The position numbers were made by a program, and so were the translations under genes. From JBDNFP01 sp041689775 (GTDB lineage: Bacteria; Bacteroidota; Bacteroidia; Cytophagales; Spirosomataceae): a DNA stretch of 64,000 nt. The notes below the pieces were generated by a model. That model was not told the origin of the DNA. It saw only the letters and a list, made by a program, of their open reading frames with translations, and searched no databases. Numbering within the stretch: the stretch's first letter is position 1; each line of letters starts with the position of its first letter. The stretch covers positions 7,177 to 71,176 of the forward strand of contig JBDNFP010000193.1 of NCBI GenBank assembly GCA_041689775.1. Direction: 5' to 3'. Below are positions 34,481 to 43,069 of the stretch, piece by piece.

Positions 34481-35770
34481 ATGAAAAAATATTCTTTGGC
34501 ACTTAGTCTATTGCTCGCACTTTCCTGTCTGAGCGAGGCTATTGCGCAACGTACTATCATTTATTGTGGTAATCTCCTCGACGTAAAAAAAGGCGAGATG
34601 CAGCAACAAATGACCGTCATCGTCGCAAAAAACAAGATTACCGCCGTCGAAAAAGGTTACGCCAGCGCCACGAGTAACGACAAGGTAGTTGACCTCAAAA
34701 ACAGCTACGTACTGCCCGGCCTCATCGATATGCACGTACACATCGAAAACGAAACCCGCCGGGGTGGTTCTTATGATCGTTTTGTGCAAAACCCGCCCGA
34801 CGTCGCTTTTCAGGCGGCCCACTACGCCAAAATAACGCTAATGGCTGGTTTCACTACCGTTCGTGACTTAGGTGGCACGGGAGTGAACATAGCCCTGCGC
34901 AATGCCATCAATAAGGGTATTACAGATGGCCCCCGCATTTTTACGGCGGGCAAATCTATCGCCACCACCGGTGGCCACGCCGACCCAACCAATGGCTACA
35001 GTAAAGACCTGATGGGCGATCCCGGTCCGTTAGAAGGAGTGATAAATGGTGTTGATGATGCGCGTAAGGCCGTTCGGCAGCGCTATAAGGATGGTTCTGA
35101 CGTAATCAAGATTACCGCCACCGGAGGGGTACTGTCCAACGCCAAAGACGGGCAAGGACCTCAGTTTACCGAAGAAGAAGTACGCGCAATTGTGGAGACA
35201 GCCAAAGATTATGGCTTCCATGTAGCTGCCCACGCGCACGGTGCCGAGGGCCTCAACCGCGCCATTCGGGGAGGAGTACAAACCATCGAACACGGCACCC
35301 TCATGGATGATGAATCCATCGAGCTTTTCAAAAAGTACGGTACTTACTACGTTCCAACGCTCATCGCCGGACGTACGGCCGCCGATTCGGCCCGCATTAT
35401 GGGGTACTACCCCCCACTTGTCACTCCGAAAGCCTTAGCCATTGGCCCCAAGTTACAGGCCACCTTTGCCAAGGCCTACAAGGCCGGCGTAAATATTGCT
35501 TTTGGTACCGACGCCGGAGTATACCCACATGGCTATAATGCCAAGGAGTTTGAGTACATGGTAGAAGGTGGTATGCCAGCCATTGAAGCGATTCAGGCCG
35601 CTACCGTTACCAACGCGAAGCTTCTTGACATGAGTGATTCCATTGGTAGCATCGAGGTCAACAAGTTTGCTGATATTATTGCGGTAGACGCTAATCCTTT
35701 GCAGAATGTTAAAACGTTGCAGAACGTGACCTTTGTCATGAAAGACGGTACCGTATACAAGACTAAGTAG
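34481..35770 (+). CDS. Exported metal-dependent amidohydrolase (imidazolonepropionase-like)
   Basis: 429 residues with a signal peptide (LALSLLLALSCLSEAIAQ). The metal site is of the amidohydrolase superfamily: LIDMHVHIEN (HxH), the Lys of DVIKITATGGVLS, VAAHAHGAEG and IEHGT (His), and FGTDAGVYPHG (Asp). This pattern fits the exported Xaa-Pro dipeptidase/Sgx-type carboxypeptidase subgroup that cleaves dipeptides with C-terminal basic or hydrophobic residues. Substrate is not readable. It stands alone, followed by a strong terminator. Confidence 0.85.
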   Translation: MKKYSLALSLLLALSCLSEAIAQRTIIYCGNLLDVKKGEMQQQMTVIVAKNKITAVEKGYASATSNDKVVDLKNSYVLPGLIDMHVHIENETRRGGSYDRFVQNPPDVAFQAAHYAKITLMAGFTTVRDLGGTGVNIALRNAINKGITDGPRIFTAGKSIATTGGHADPTNGYSKDLMGDPGPLEGVINGVDDARKAVRQRYKDGSDVIKITATGGVLSNAKDGQGPQFTEEEVRAIVETAKDYGFHVAAHAHGAEGLNRAIRGGVQTIEHGTLMDDESIELFKKYGTYYVPTLIAGRTAADSARIMGYYPPLVTPKALAIGPKLQATFAKAYKAGVNIAFGTDAGVYPHGYNAKEFEYMVEGGMPAIEAIQAATVTNAKLLDMSDSIGSIEVNKFADIIAVDANPLQNVKTLQNVTFVMKDGTVYKTK

Positions 35771-35797
35771 GGCGTGTTTCCTCTTGAAGGGGGTTTG

Positions 35798-35831
35798 GGG
35801 TTCGTGGAATTACTTCTACGAACCCTTTTTT
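35798..35831 (+). terminator. Rho-independent terminator after amidohydrolase
   Basis: GGGTTCGTGGAA, loop TTAC, TTCTACGAACCC, then six T. Twelve pairs with one G-U. Confidence 0.92.
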
Positions 35832-35928
35832 GGCTAATTACCTGAGACCGTTGCAACATTCCGGACCTAACTCTTTAATTTAGCGGAGCATATTCCTAAA
35901 CAACGTCCCTTAATACCCCTACTAAGTT

Positions 35929-37248
35929 ATGGTCAAAGGCATCGGTAATTACCGTTGGCGGATCGTAATGCTACTTCTTGTAGCCACGACCATCAATTAT
36001 ATTGATCGAAATGTGCTATCATTCTCGATGATAGACGAAGATTTTAAGCGTGAAATGATCGGATTGCCCCCCGGCGTTGCCATCACGGATGCTGATAATG
36101 CGCATTATAAAGAATGGATGGGCTACGTGGATTCTGCTTTCAAATGGGCCTATGCGTTAGGCTATATTTTTACGGGCTGGCTCATTGATCGCATCGGTAC
36201 TCGTCGCGGGTACGCTATTTCTATTTTCTTATGGAGTACCGCCGGAGTGCTCAACGCATTCGTTGGCTCGGTTCGTAGCCTCAGCCTGACCCGCTTTATG
36301 CTGGGTTTGGGAGAAGCTGGCAACTTTCCGGCCGCCGTTAAGACCGTAGCTGAATGGTTTCCAAAACGAGAACGCTCCTTTGCGAATGGCATTTTCAACG
36401 CCGGGGCTAACATCGGAATCATCCTGACGGCCCTCACGATCCCCTACCTTACCCTGAACTATGGATGGCGGTTATCCTTCATCATTACCGGACTTCTCGG
36501 ATTTCTGCTACTTATTTTATGGTGGTTTACCTACCAACGTCCCCATAACCACTCCAAAGTTTCCGCCTCTGAGCTTGCGTATATCCACAGTGATCAGGAT
36601 GTAATCCGGGGGCAGGAGGTACCCTGGGAAAAACTCCTCACCTACCGCGAGACCTGGGCTTTTGCCATAGGAAAATTCCTGACCGATCCGGTGTGGTGGT
36701 TTTATCTTACCTGGCTACCTGACTTTTTCAATAGTCATCAGGCCCTTAACCAAAAGTTAGACCTTAAAACCATTGGACTACCTTTTCTAATCATCTATCT
36801 GGTATCCGACGCCGGCAGCGTTTTCTTTGGCTGGTTGTCATCTCAATTGGTTAAAACCGGGTGGAGTATCAACCGGGCGCGAAAATCGACCATGGCATTG
36901 TGTGCATTTTGTATCCTGCCTATTTTTCTAGCCTCAACCACCAATAGTCTCTACGTAGCCGTAGCCCTCATCGCCATTGCCACGGCGGGGCATCAGGGCT
37001 GGTCTGCTAATCTGTACACGTTTGCTTCTGACCTATTCCCCCGCAAGGCGGTAGCTTCCGTCACGGGTATCGGCGGTACGATGGGGGCCATTGGTGGAGC
37101 TATATTTGCGGCTTTTTCCGGACTGATTATTGGCCGGGTGGGGTACGTTCCCATTTTTATTTTCGCCAGTGTTGTCTACGCAGTAGCCCTTGTCCTTATT
37201 CATACGCTTACACCGGAAATGAAGCCGGTCGAAGTGCAGGAAATTTGA
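35929..37248 (+). CDS. MFS transporter, hexuronate (ExuT/GudP) type
   Basis: 439 residues with about twelve hydrophobic segments. TTINYIDRNVLSFSM in the first helix and the GWLIDRIGTRRGYAISIFLWS loop between helices 2 and 3 are typical of the anion:cation symporter (ACS) family. Members import hexuronates, glucarate or similar sugar acids with protons. FALGLGEAGNFPAA-like sequence (FMLGLGEAGNFPAAVKTVAEWFP) supports this. The downstream Tat-exported Gfo/Idh oxidoreductase could act on the same class of compound, but 600 bases separate them. Confidence 0.85.
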   Translation: MVKGIGNYRWRIVMLLLVATTINYIDRNVLSFSMIDEDFKREMIGLPPGVAITDADNAHYKEWMGYVDSAFKWAYALGYIFTGWLIDRIGTRRGYAISIFLWSTAGVLNAFVGSVRSLSLTRFMLGLGEAGNFPAAVKTVAEWFPKRERSFANGIFNAGANIGIILTALTIPYLTLNYGWRLSFIITGLLGFLLLILWWFTYQRPHNHSKVSASELAYIHSDQDVIRGQEVPWEKLLTYRETWAFAIGKFLTDPVWWFYLTWLPDFFNSHQALNQKLDLKTIGLPFLIIYLVSDAGSVFFGWLSSQLVKTGWSINRARKSTMALCAFCILPIFLASTTNSLYVAVALIAIATAGHQGWSANLYTFASDLFPRKAVASVTGIGGTMGAIGGAIFAAFSGLIIGRVGYVPIFIFASVVYAVALVLIHTLTPEMKPVEVQEI

Positions 37249-37354
37249 AGTCTGGCTGAAAGTTTTTCGGATTCATGGAAATAACCAGCTAACCCCAATT
37301 TGTAAATAGGACTTGATTCTCGCACGGCGAGAAAAATAACATCATCACCTTTCT

Positions 37355-37501
37355 ATGAAAAAATATATTCCGCAGATTTTCACAGTTTTATTGGGTTCTC
37401 CTCATTTGATTTTTACTTCAATAAATAATGGAGCAAGGGATTTAATTGAGGACTGGCCAATGACTATTTTGGGCTTCTTAGTAGCGATTGGCCTCGGTTA
37501 A
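37355..37501 (+). CDS. Possible 48-residue membrane peptide
   Basis: A short frame, ATG 37355 to TAA 37499-37501, encoding MKKYIPQIFTVLLGSPHLIF and ending TILGFLVAIGLG. Two hydrophobic stretches flank a polar middle (NNGARDLIEDW). A Lys-Lys start and sensible composition make it plausible, but there is no family, no coupling and no promoter evidence. Confidence 0.3.
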   Translation: MKKYIPQIFTVLLGSPHLIFTSINNGARDLIEDWPMTILGFLVAIGLG

Positions 37502-37698
37502 GTTCTAACGCAGAATTAGTTTGCACTATTAATTTGGCTAAATTCATCGCTAATGTTCTATTTATCAAATACTTAAAAAAAGCTGACGGCCGGGCGGTGT
37601 TCCGCTACAAACTAATAGCTGTTAGCTACTTACCTAGCTTTTAGAAGAGCGCTTTTTAAAATATTTTATAAGAATGAATAAGAAACCGGTTTACCTCA

Positions 37699-37766
37699 AT
37701 TCGTAATTGGAAGTTGATTCTGATTGCGTTTTAAGCGTAAAATCGAACCCGTCACCAATTACGAAT
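37699..37766. repeat. 12-bp inverted repeat with 44-base interior
   Basis: ATTCGTAATTGG (37699-37710) and its exact inverse CCAATTACGAAT (37755-37766). A related but diverged piece (CCCCAATTTGTAAATAGGAC, then TTGATTCTCG) occurs about 400 bases upstream at 37294-37321, giving the spacer the look of a decayed small mobile unit. Confidence 0.5.
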
Positions 37767-37847
37767 CGGGACGAGCGTTGATAGTTCAAAAGAGTATTTT
37801 CTCCACCAAACGTTCTTTACTTACTACATAAATCATTTACTACCATC

Positions 37848-38966
37848 ATGAACACTCGTCGAGACTTTCTTCATAAACTGGGTTTGGGCATAGGTTTTTC
37901 TACCCTAAGTGCAAACCTATTAGCGGCCACTAATGGTCAAAATCAAGCCACTGCCCCACCCACCCGCAAACTCAGGGTGGCCATTATGGGTTTGGGGAGC
38001 TACGGCACCCGAGTGGCCGCAGCCATGGAAACCTGCCAAATGGCTGAGTTGGTAGGTATCGTCACGGGTACTCCATCCAAAATACCCATTTGGCAGAGTA
38101 AGTACAATATCCCCGACAAGAATGTCTATAACTACGAAACAGTCGGTCAAATCAAGGACAACCCGGATATTGATGTAGTATACGTCATTACCCCTAACTC
38201 CCTACACCGGAAACACGTCCTGCAAGTGGCAGCCGCGGGGAAGCACGTCATAAGCGAAAAGCCCGTGGGTGATAACTCCAAGCAGGCCCGTGAAATGATT
38301 GCCGCCTGCAAGAAGGCCGGCGTAAAGTTTTATGTAGGTTACCGTATGCACTTTGAGCCCCATACGCGTGAGATCATCCGGATGCGGGAAGCAGGTGAGT
38401 TTGGGGATATAATGTTTGTCGAGAACTCTTCTGGTTTTAAGATAGGTGATCCTACCCAATGGCGCCTCAAACACGCCTTGTCGGGTGGTGGTGCTCTGAT
38501 GGACGTCGGGATTTACTGCATCAATGGCGCCCGGTACGCCACGGGCGAAGAACCGCTATGGGTAACGGCCCAAGAAGTAAAGACTGATCCGATTAAGTTT
38601 AAAGAGGTGGACGAAACCATGACGTTCCAGCTTGGTTTCCCAAGTGGGGCCATTGCCACCTGCTCTACGACCTACAATTTCAACGGAAAAGGCAGCCTGC
38701 ACCTGATTGGCAGTAAAGGCTTTGCCAAGCTAGACCCCGCCTTTGGCTACGGTCCGATTAAAGGAAGTACCCACATAGGACCGCTCGATCAGCCCGTGGT
38801 GACGCACCAAACCTACCAAATGGACGGTTTGGCAGATTGTATCCTGAATAATGTCCCGGATCCTAATATGACCGGTGTAGAGGCATTGAAAGACATGCTG
38901 GTCATTGATGCTATTTACGAATCAGTACGAAAAGGCGGGAAGAAAATTACCATCGGCAAGGTTTAA
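37848..38966 (+). CDS. Tat-exported Gfo/Idh/MocA oxidoreductase
   Basis: 372 residues. The N-terminus MNTRRDFLHKLGLGIGFSTL is a Tat signal (RRDFLHK). The Rossmann part follows with LRVAIMGLGSYGTRVAAAM and the family's VISEKPVG motif near 135, where the Lys is catalytic. The C-terminal domain has HALSGGGALMDVGIYCINGARY. Enzymes of this type are NAD(P)-bound glucose-fructose oxidoreductase-like proteins exported with their cofactor. Substrate unknown; sugar-related. Its TAA abuts the stop codon of the convergent gldF with no base between. Confidence 0.87.
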   Translation: MNTRRDFLHKLGLGIGFSTLSANLLAATNGQNQATAPPTRKLRVAIMGLGSYGTRVAAAMETCQMAELVGIVTGTPSKIPIWQSKYNIPDKNVYNYETVGQIKDNPDIDVVYVITPNSLHRKHVLQVAAAGKHVISEKPVGDNSKQAREMIAACKKAGVKFYVGYRMHFEPHTREIIRMREAGEFGDIMFVENSSGFKIGDPTQWRLKHALSGGGALMDVGIYCINGARYATGEEPLWVTAQEVKTDPIKFKEVDETMTFQLGFPSGAIATCSTTYNFNGKGSLHLIGSKGFAKLDPAFGYGPIKGSTHIGPLDQPVVTHQTYQMDGLADCILNNVPDPNMTGVEALKDMLVIDAIYESVRKGGKKITIGKV

Positions 38967-39695
38967 CTACCGTCGCAACTGTCCCACGCGCCAGTAGGTA
39001 AGTACCAGAAAAAAGGCCATTAGGCTGAGGAGATAGATGACGTTACGGATATCTACCAAACCTCGGCCTAATGCCTGATACTGCTGATCGAGGGCGGCGG
39101 CGGAGAAAAACAGCGCCAAATCTCCTGATCCTAGCAACTGTGAAAGTGCTCCGAAACCGCTGTACCACGCAAAGCCCAGAAAAACTCCGATCACAAAGGC
39201 CACAATTTGATTTTCGTTGAGCGAAGACGCCCATAGGCCCATCGCGGTGAGGGCCCCGCTCAGTAAAAGCAGACCAATATACGAGCCAAAAACGGCGGCG
39301 GAGTCTACGTTTCCCGGAGGGTTTCCTAACCAGTATACGCTGACGTAATACAACAACGTTGGCGAAAGCATCAGGGCTACCAACAGCCAGTTGGCCAGAA
39401 ATTTGCCTACCACCAGTGCACCGTCACTCAGGGGCTTCGTCAGTAGAAGTTCGAGGGTACCCGTCCGGATTTCTTCCGCCAGCGAGCGCATCGTAATGGC
39501 CGGAATCAAAAACACCAACACAAAGGGAGTCAGGCTAAAAAAAGCACTCAGGTCGGCGTATCCATAATCCAGTACATTGGAATCAGGAAATACCCACACA
39601 ATAAGACCCACCGCCAACAAAAAAGCGGCAATGACGATGTAGGCGATTAAGGAATTAAAAAAACTACTGACTTCTTTCTGGAAGATAGTAAACAC
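38967..39695 (-). CDS. gldF: Gliding-associated ABC permease GldF
   Basis: 242 residues with six hydrophobic segments, opening MFTIFQKEVSSFFNSLIAYIV. AITMRSLAEEIRTGTLELLL is the coupling loop of ABC2-type permeases, and the whole matches GldF, the membrane subunit of the GldAFG transporter linked to gliding. GldG normally follows gldF in the same direction; here the convergent Gfo/Idh gene follows directly, so gldG is missing at this spot. Upstream are two DUF4199 genes (31-base gap). GldF is also found in non-gliding relatives, so motility cannot be inferred from it alone. Confidence 0.82.
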   Translation of the reverse strand: MFTIFQKEVSSFFNSLIAYIVIAAFLLAVGLIVWVFPDSNVLDYGYADLSAFFSLTPFVLVFLIPAITMRSLAEEIRTGTLELLLTKPLSDGALVVGKFLANWLLVALMLSPTLLYYVSVYWLGNPPGNVDSAAVFGSYIGLLLLSGALTAMGLWASSLNENQIVAFVIGVFLGFAWYSGFGALSQLLGSGDLALFFSAAALDQQYQALGRGLVDIRNVIYLLSLMAFFLVLTYWRVGQLRR

Positions 39696-39726
39696 AACCT
39701 ACGGGAATAAGGTAAGGGAAAACGAA

Positions 39727-40242
39727 CTATTCGAACACGGGTTTATCCTTGCGCATGATAGCTGCTATGATCAACGAAATGATGAAGCCGATAATTACAT
39801 ACGAAAGAACACCCATCGCAAACATAATGCCCGGCGTCATAAATTTTTCGGTCATTGACATCGCTTGGTCTATCTGCGCATCGTCCATACCTCGGGTTTC
39901 CATATCTTCCCGCGCTTTATCCATCGATTGCTTAATAATCGTATTATCAATGAATTCCAGGTAGAACATCGAGAACATTGAGCCGATAAGCCCCACTATC
40001 GCCGATATCAGCGAGCCAATACCCAGCCCTTGTCCGTACGACATAAAGGTATTATTCTGAGCACGGTAATCTTTCATGCCCAGCACTATGCCGACGATCA
40101 GAATAACGAAAGCCAGGGAAGTCAAGGCCCGGTTTTGGGTCATGCCGGTCACGTTAATTAATGTAGAATAAACTATAACAGCAACAGCCGTAATAATTCC
40201 GTATTTGAGGGCAACGCGGGTGGTAGATACTTGTTCTTGCAT
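39727..40242 (-). CDS. DUF4199 membrane protein, second copy
   Basis: 171 residues, four hydrophobic segments: ALKYGIITAVAVIVYSTLI, LTSLAFVILIVGIVLGM, GLGIGSLISAIVGLIGSMFSM and a C-terminal SYVIIGFIISLIIAAIM. A soluble loop (DKAREDMETRGMDDAQIDQAM) sits before the last one. This is the DUF4199 architecture, a family found in Bacteroidota beside glycosyltransferase and pyrC-like genes. Function unknown. It is preceded 85 bases upstream by another member. Confidence 0.8.
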   Translation of the reverse strand: MQEQVSTTRVALKYGIITAVAVIVYSTLINVTGMTQNRALTSLAFVILIVGIVLGMKDYRAQNNTFMSYGQGLGIGSLISAIVGLIGSMFSMFYLEFIDNTIIKQSMDKAREDMETRGMDDAQIDQAMSMTEKFMTPGIMFAMGVLSYVIIGFIISLIIAAIMRKDKPVFE

Positions 40243-40327
40243 AATCAGATCGGGTTTATGGGAAAGTAGTTATTACTGTACAAAGTAAAAATAAACCTAT
40301 AAGTACTTGATTGCAAAAGGAATAAAA

Positions 40328-40924
40328 TCAGGGTCTCAGCTGAGACTCGCTCGGGTTTTGCCTCCGTAAGATAAGCGAAATGATCAGAATAGGTAGCACC
40401 GCCATCACTGTTTTTTTACTTAACTCATCGGTTATTAATTCTTCCGGTTTGGTTTCCCCTATACTTTTGAGCATGACCTGATATTCAGCTTCACCGATAT
40501 TTTTCACTAATTCGCCTTTACCCTGCACCAGTAATTGTTTCATTTCCACAAGATAAGCCGAAAAAACAGTAGGGTCAACAAAAGTAATGAACAGGTAAAT
40601 AAGCCAACCCGTGATGAAGGCAGCTACCGTATTAACTACGTAGCAGACCGTTAGCGCTTCCCAAAAGTGCATGTACCCATCGCCGATTTTCTTGCGGTAG
40701 TACCAGCAGGATGCCGCCATCATGATAATGAATATTCCGAGGTCCATCGACCGTTTGTTGCCCAAAGGCATCACATCCATTGAATACAATCCCAGAAAGA
40801 ACAAAAAAGCCACGATACCCGTGGCGGCCCCGAATTGCATGGGGATTTTTAAGAGTGGTTTATTAAAATATTCTATTAATTTATTCATGAAGAGTTCTAC
40901 TGATTTAAAATATGAATGGGTCAC
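40328..40924 (-). CDS. DUF4199 membrane protein, first copy
   Basis: 198 residues. Hydrophobic segments are PMQFGAATGIVAFLFFLGLYS, MDLGIFIIMMAASCWYY, ALTVCYVVNTVAAFITGWLIY and the end VMAVLPILIISLILRR. The DGYMHFWEAL motif before the third helix is typical of DUF4199. A better start may be MNKLIEYFNKPLL at 40888, since the preceding 12 residues look extraneous. Operon position between the pyrC-like gene (24-base gap) and the second copy. Confidence 0.78.
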   Translation of the reverse strand: MTHSYFKSVELFMNKLIEYFNKPLLKIPMQFGAATGIVAFLFFLGLYSMDVMPLGNKRSMDLGIFIIMMAASCWYYRKKIGDGYMHFWEALTVCYVVNTVAAFITGWLIYLFITFVDPTVFSAYLVEMKQLLVQGKGELVKNIGEAEYQVMLKSIGETKPEELITDELSKKTVMAVLPILIISLILRRQNPSESQLRP

Positions 40925-40948
40925 GCATCGGTGAACCCTTACTACTAA

Positions 40949-42235
40949 CTAGCTAAACCAGCGATCGTTTTTCTGATTAATGACACCAACCGCCCGCCCT
41001 TTGAGAGTTTGCCCCAGAAATGGGCTGTTGCGTGATTTTGAGTAGCTCTTGTTATACGTCCATTCCTCATCCGCAGAAAAAACCGTCAGGTTTGCGGGCT
41101 GTCCTTCGGCAACTCTTACCGAGGGCAGGCGCAGAATAGCGCGCGGACGACTCGTTAGTTTTTCTATGAGCTCTTCCAGGGGTAATCCGCTGTGCATGAC
41201 ACCCAACGAAAAGGCCGTTTCCAACCCCAGTATCCCGAAATCAGCGTGGTCAAATTCAAGGTTTTTGCATTCGTCGTCATGCGGGCTGTGATCTGACACC
41301 AAACAGTCAATAGTACCATCGGCTAGTCCTGCCCGGAGGGCGATAATATCGGCCAGAGCGCGGAACGGTGGATTTACTTTCAGATTGGTATCAAACCCAA
41401 GTAATGCGGTATCGTTAAAAGCCAACTGATGGGCCGCTATATCGCAGGTTACGGGGAGTCCTTCCTTCTTCGCCTCGCGGATCAACTCCACCGCACCGGC
41501 CGTCGAGACCAGTGATACGTGCAATAACGGCGCTCCTTTAATGGGTAATGTTTCCTGACTGAGTACATAGGCCAACAATTTCAGGTCCCGCATCAGCATC
41601 ATTTCTTCGGCTAAAGATGGCATACCCTTCATCCCGAGTATCGTACTCGTAATCCCCTCGTTCATTTGCCCAAATAGGGTCAGTTGCCGGTCTTCGGGCC
41701 GGTTAATCAGCAGTGAATTCAATGGGCGCAGATACAGCAGTGCCTTTACCAGAATATCAGCATTCTGAATGGGATGTTCCCCGTCGGTGAAAGCTACGGC
41801 ACCGGCGGTATGCAGGTCGATCATGTCCGTAAAGTCCTTACCTTCGGCATCTTTGGTAACGGCCGCCGCTACGTGGATTTGCACTACTCCACCCCGCCGC
41901 TCCTGCCGGACGTAGTTGAGGGTATCTTTGGCATCAACCACCGGGCGGGAATTTGGCAGCAACACAATTTCCGTAAAACCACCGCGCATGGCTACTTCCC
42001 GGACTGTGTCCAGATCTTCCTTTTGCTCCCGACCGGGGTCGCTCGATCCCACCCGCATGTCGAGCCAGCCCGGAGATACACACCACTGCCTGCCTTCTAT
42101 TTCACGGGCTCCCTCCGCAGATAAAGACTCCCCGATCTGCACGATAATTCCGTCCTCCACCAGTATGTCTAGTACCTGCCCGTTGTGGGGGGAGTTTTTT
42201 TCAATGATCCGAACCGCGCGCAAGAGTAATTTCAT
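40949..42235 (-). CDS. Dihydroorotase homologue lacking the HxH metal motif
   Basis: 428 residues of the dihydroorotase/allantoinase fold, first gene of the unit leading to gldF. In active enzymes the first strand ends in DxHVHxRxPG; here it reads WLDMRVGSSDPG (near residue 58-70), so both metal histidines are gone. The second metal position is INRPED instead of a His, while VSDHSPHDDECK near 300 and LLHVSLVSTAGAVELI are kept. This type is common in Bacteroidota and resembles the inactive PyrC' partners of aspartate transcarbamoylase. It is therefore likely a structural or regulatory homologue; a second, active dihydroorotase would be needed elsewhere. Confidence 0.8.
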   Translation of the reverse strand: MKLLLRAVRIIEKNSPHNGQVLDILVEDGIIVQIGESLSAEGAREIEGRQWCVSPGWLDMRVGSSDPGREQKEDLDTVREVAMRGGFTEIVLLPNSRPVVDAKDTLNYVRQERRGGVVQIHVAAAVTKDAEGKDFTDMIDLHTAGAVAFTDGEHPIQNADILVKALLYLRPLNSLLINRPEDRQLTLFGQMNEGITSTILGMKGMPSLAEEMMLMRDLKLLAYVLSQETLPIKGAPLLHVSLVSTAGAVELIREAKKEGLPVTCDIAAHQLAFNDTALLGFDTNLKVNPPFRALADIIALRAGLADGTIDCLVSDHSPHDDECKNLEFDHADFGILGLETAFSLGVMHSGLPLEELIEKLTSRPRAILRLPSVRVAEGQPANLTVFSADEEWTYNKSYSKSRNSPFLGQTLKGRAVGVINQKNDRWFS

Positions 42236-42260
42236 TCAATTCTATGCTTAGGAGTACCAT

Positions 42261-42283
42261 AAAAAAAGCTCCTTTCGGAGCTT
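42261..42283 (-). terminator. Terminator after gcvH
   Basis: Minus-strand AAGCTCC, loop GAAA, GGAGCTT and a T-run (42267-42261). It ends gcvH and lies 25 bases before the start of the dihydroorotase-like gene, which thus needs its own promoter or read-through. Confidence 0.85.
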
Positions 42284-42295
42284 CGGGACACCTGA

Positions 42296-42676
42296 TCAGG
42301 CACCCACGAGTTCTTTGTACGCATCGACTGTCATCAAATCGTCTGCCTCGCCGGGATTCGTAACCTTAAAACGGATCATCCAGCCTTCGCCGTAAGGATC
42401 ATTATTGACCAATTCGGGAGCGCCATCCAGAGCAGGGTTTATTTCAAGAATCTCACCACTAATGGGTAAGAAAAGATCCGAAACCGTCTTCACTGCTTCC
42501 ACTGATCCGAAAATCTCCCCTTTTTCCAGAGCATCGCCTACGGTGTTTACGTCCACGTACACAATATCGCCCAACTCACCCTGCGCATAATCGGTAATTC
42601 CTACGGTAGCTACATCGCCGTCGAAGCGAATCCACTCGTGATCTTCGGTATATTTCAATTCTTCTGGATATTGCAT
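42296..42676 (-). CDS. gcvH: Glycine cleavage system H protein
   Basis: 126 residues, normal length. It carries the lipoyl attachment Lys in FGSVEAVKTVSDLFLPISGEI (near residue 62) and the family features TEDHEWIRFDGDVATVGIT, AQGELGDIVYVD and NNDPYGEGWMIRFK. The lipoylated protein shuttles the aminomethyl group between the P and T proteins during glycine breakdown. Single gene with its own terminator. In several Bacteroidota gcvH is close to sprA; here three kilobases separate them. Confidence 0.95.
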   Translation of the reverse strand: MQYPEELKYTEDHEWIRFDGDVATVGITDYAQGELGDIVYVDVNTVGDALEKGEIFGSVEAVKTVSDLFLPISGEILEINPALDGAPELVNNDPYGEGWMIRFKVTNPGEADDLMTVDAYKELVGA

Positions 42677-43069
42677 ATCGGCTCTGATCTGTCAGTTTGT
42701 GAAGTAATATTAAATTTGCACCGCAAATTACAGGATGTCAGGTATATTTTCCAAATAAGTTTTTGGCCGCTTATCAATTACTTCTGGTGTGCTTAGACGA
42801 TATAATTCCATTATCAGTGACGTATAAAAATAACGGTTACCGCCTCTGAATTTTATAGTTTCTGCTGCGCCCTAGTTTTAATCTAATTTGTAAATTTATA
42901 AATGCTCATAGCTGATGTACCCAAATAACTACCCTAAGTCATAGAATTACTATGTTTTTACCTTGTTTTTTATCCGGCCGAAACAGCGTACAAACAGATG
43001 ATCCGTGAACATTTCTCTAATCATTTGTTATAGTATCGTACTATTTCTTCCAGCCTTACCCCACTTCTA
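42677..43069. promoter_or_regulatory. Divergent intergenic region with 15-bp dyad
   Basis: 393 AT-rich bases between gcvH and the MBL hydrolase. ATAGTA-TCG-TACTAT (43030-43044) is a perfect 6+6 dyad 25 bases upstream of the hydrolase start and could be an operator. No gene seen in the rest. Confidence 0.35.
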
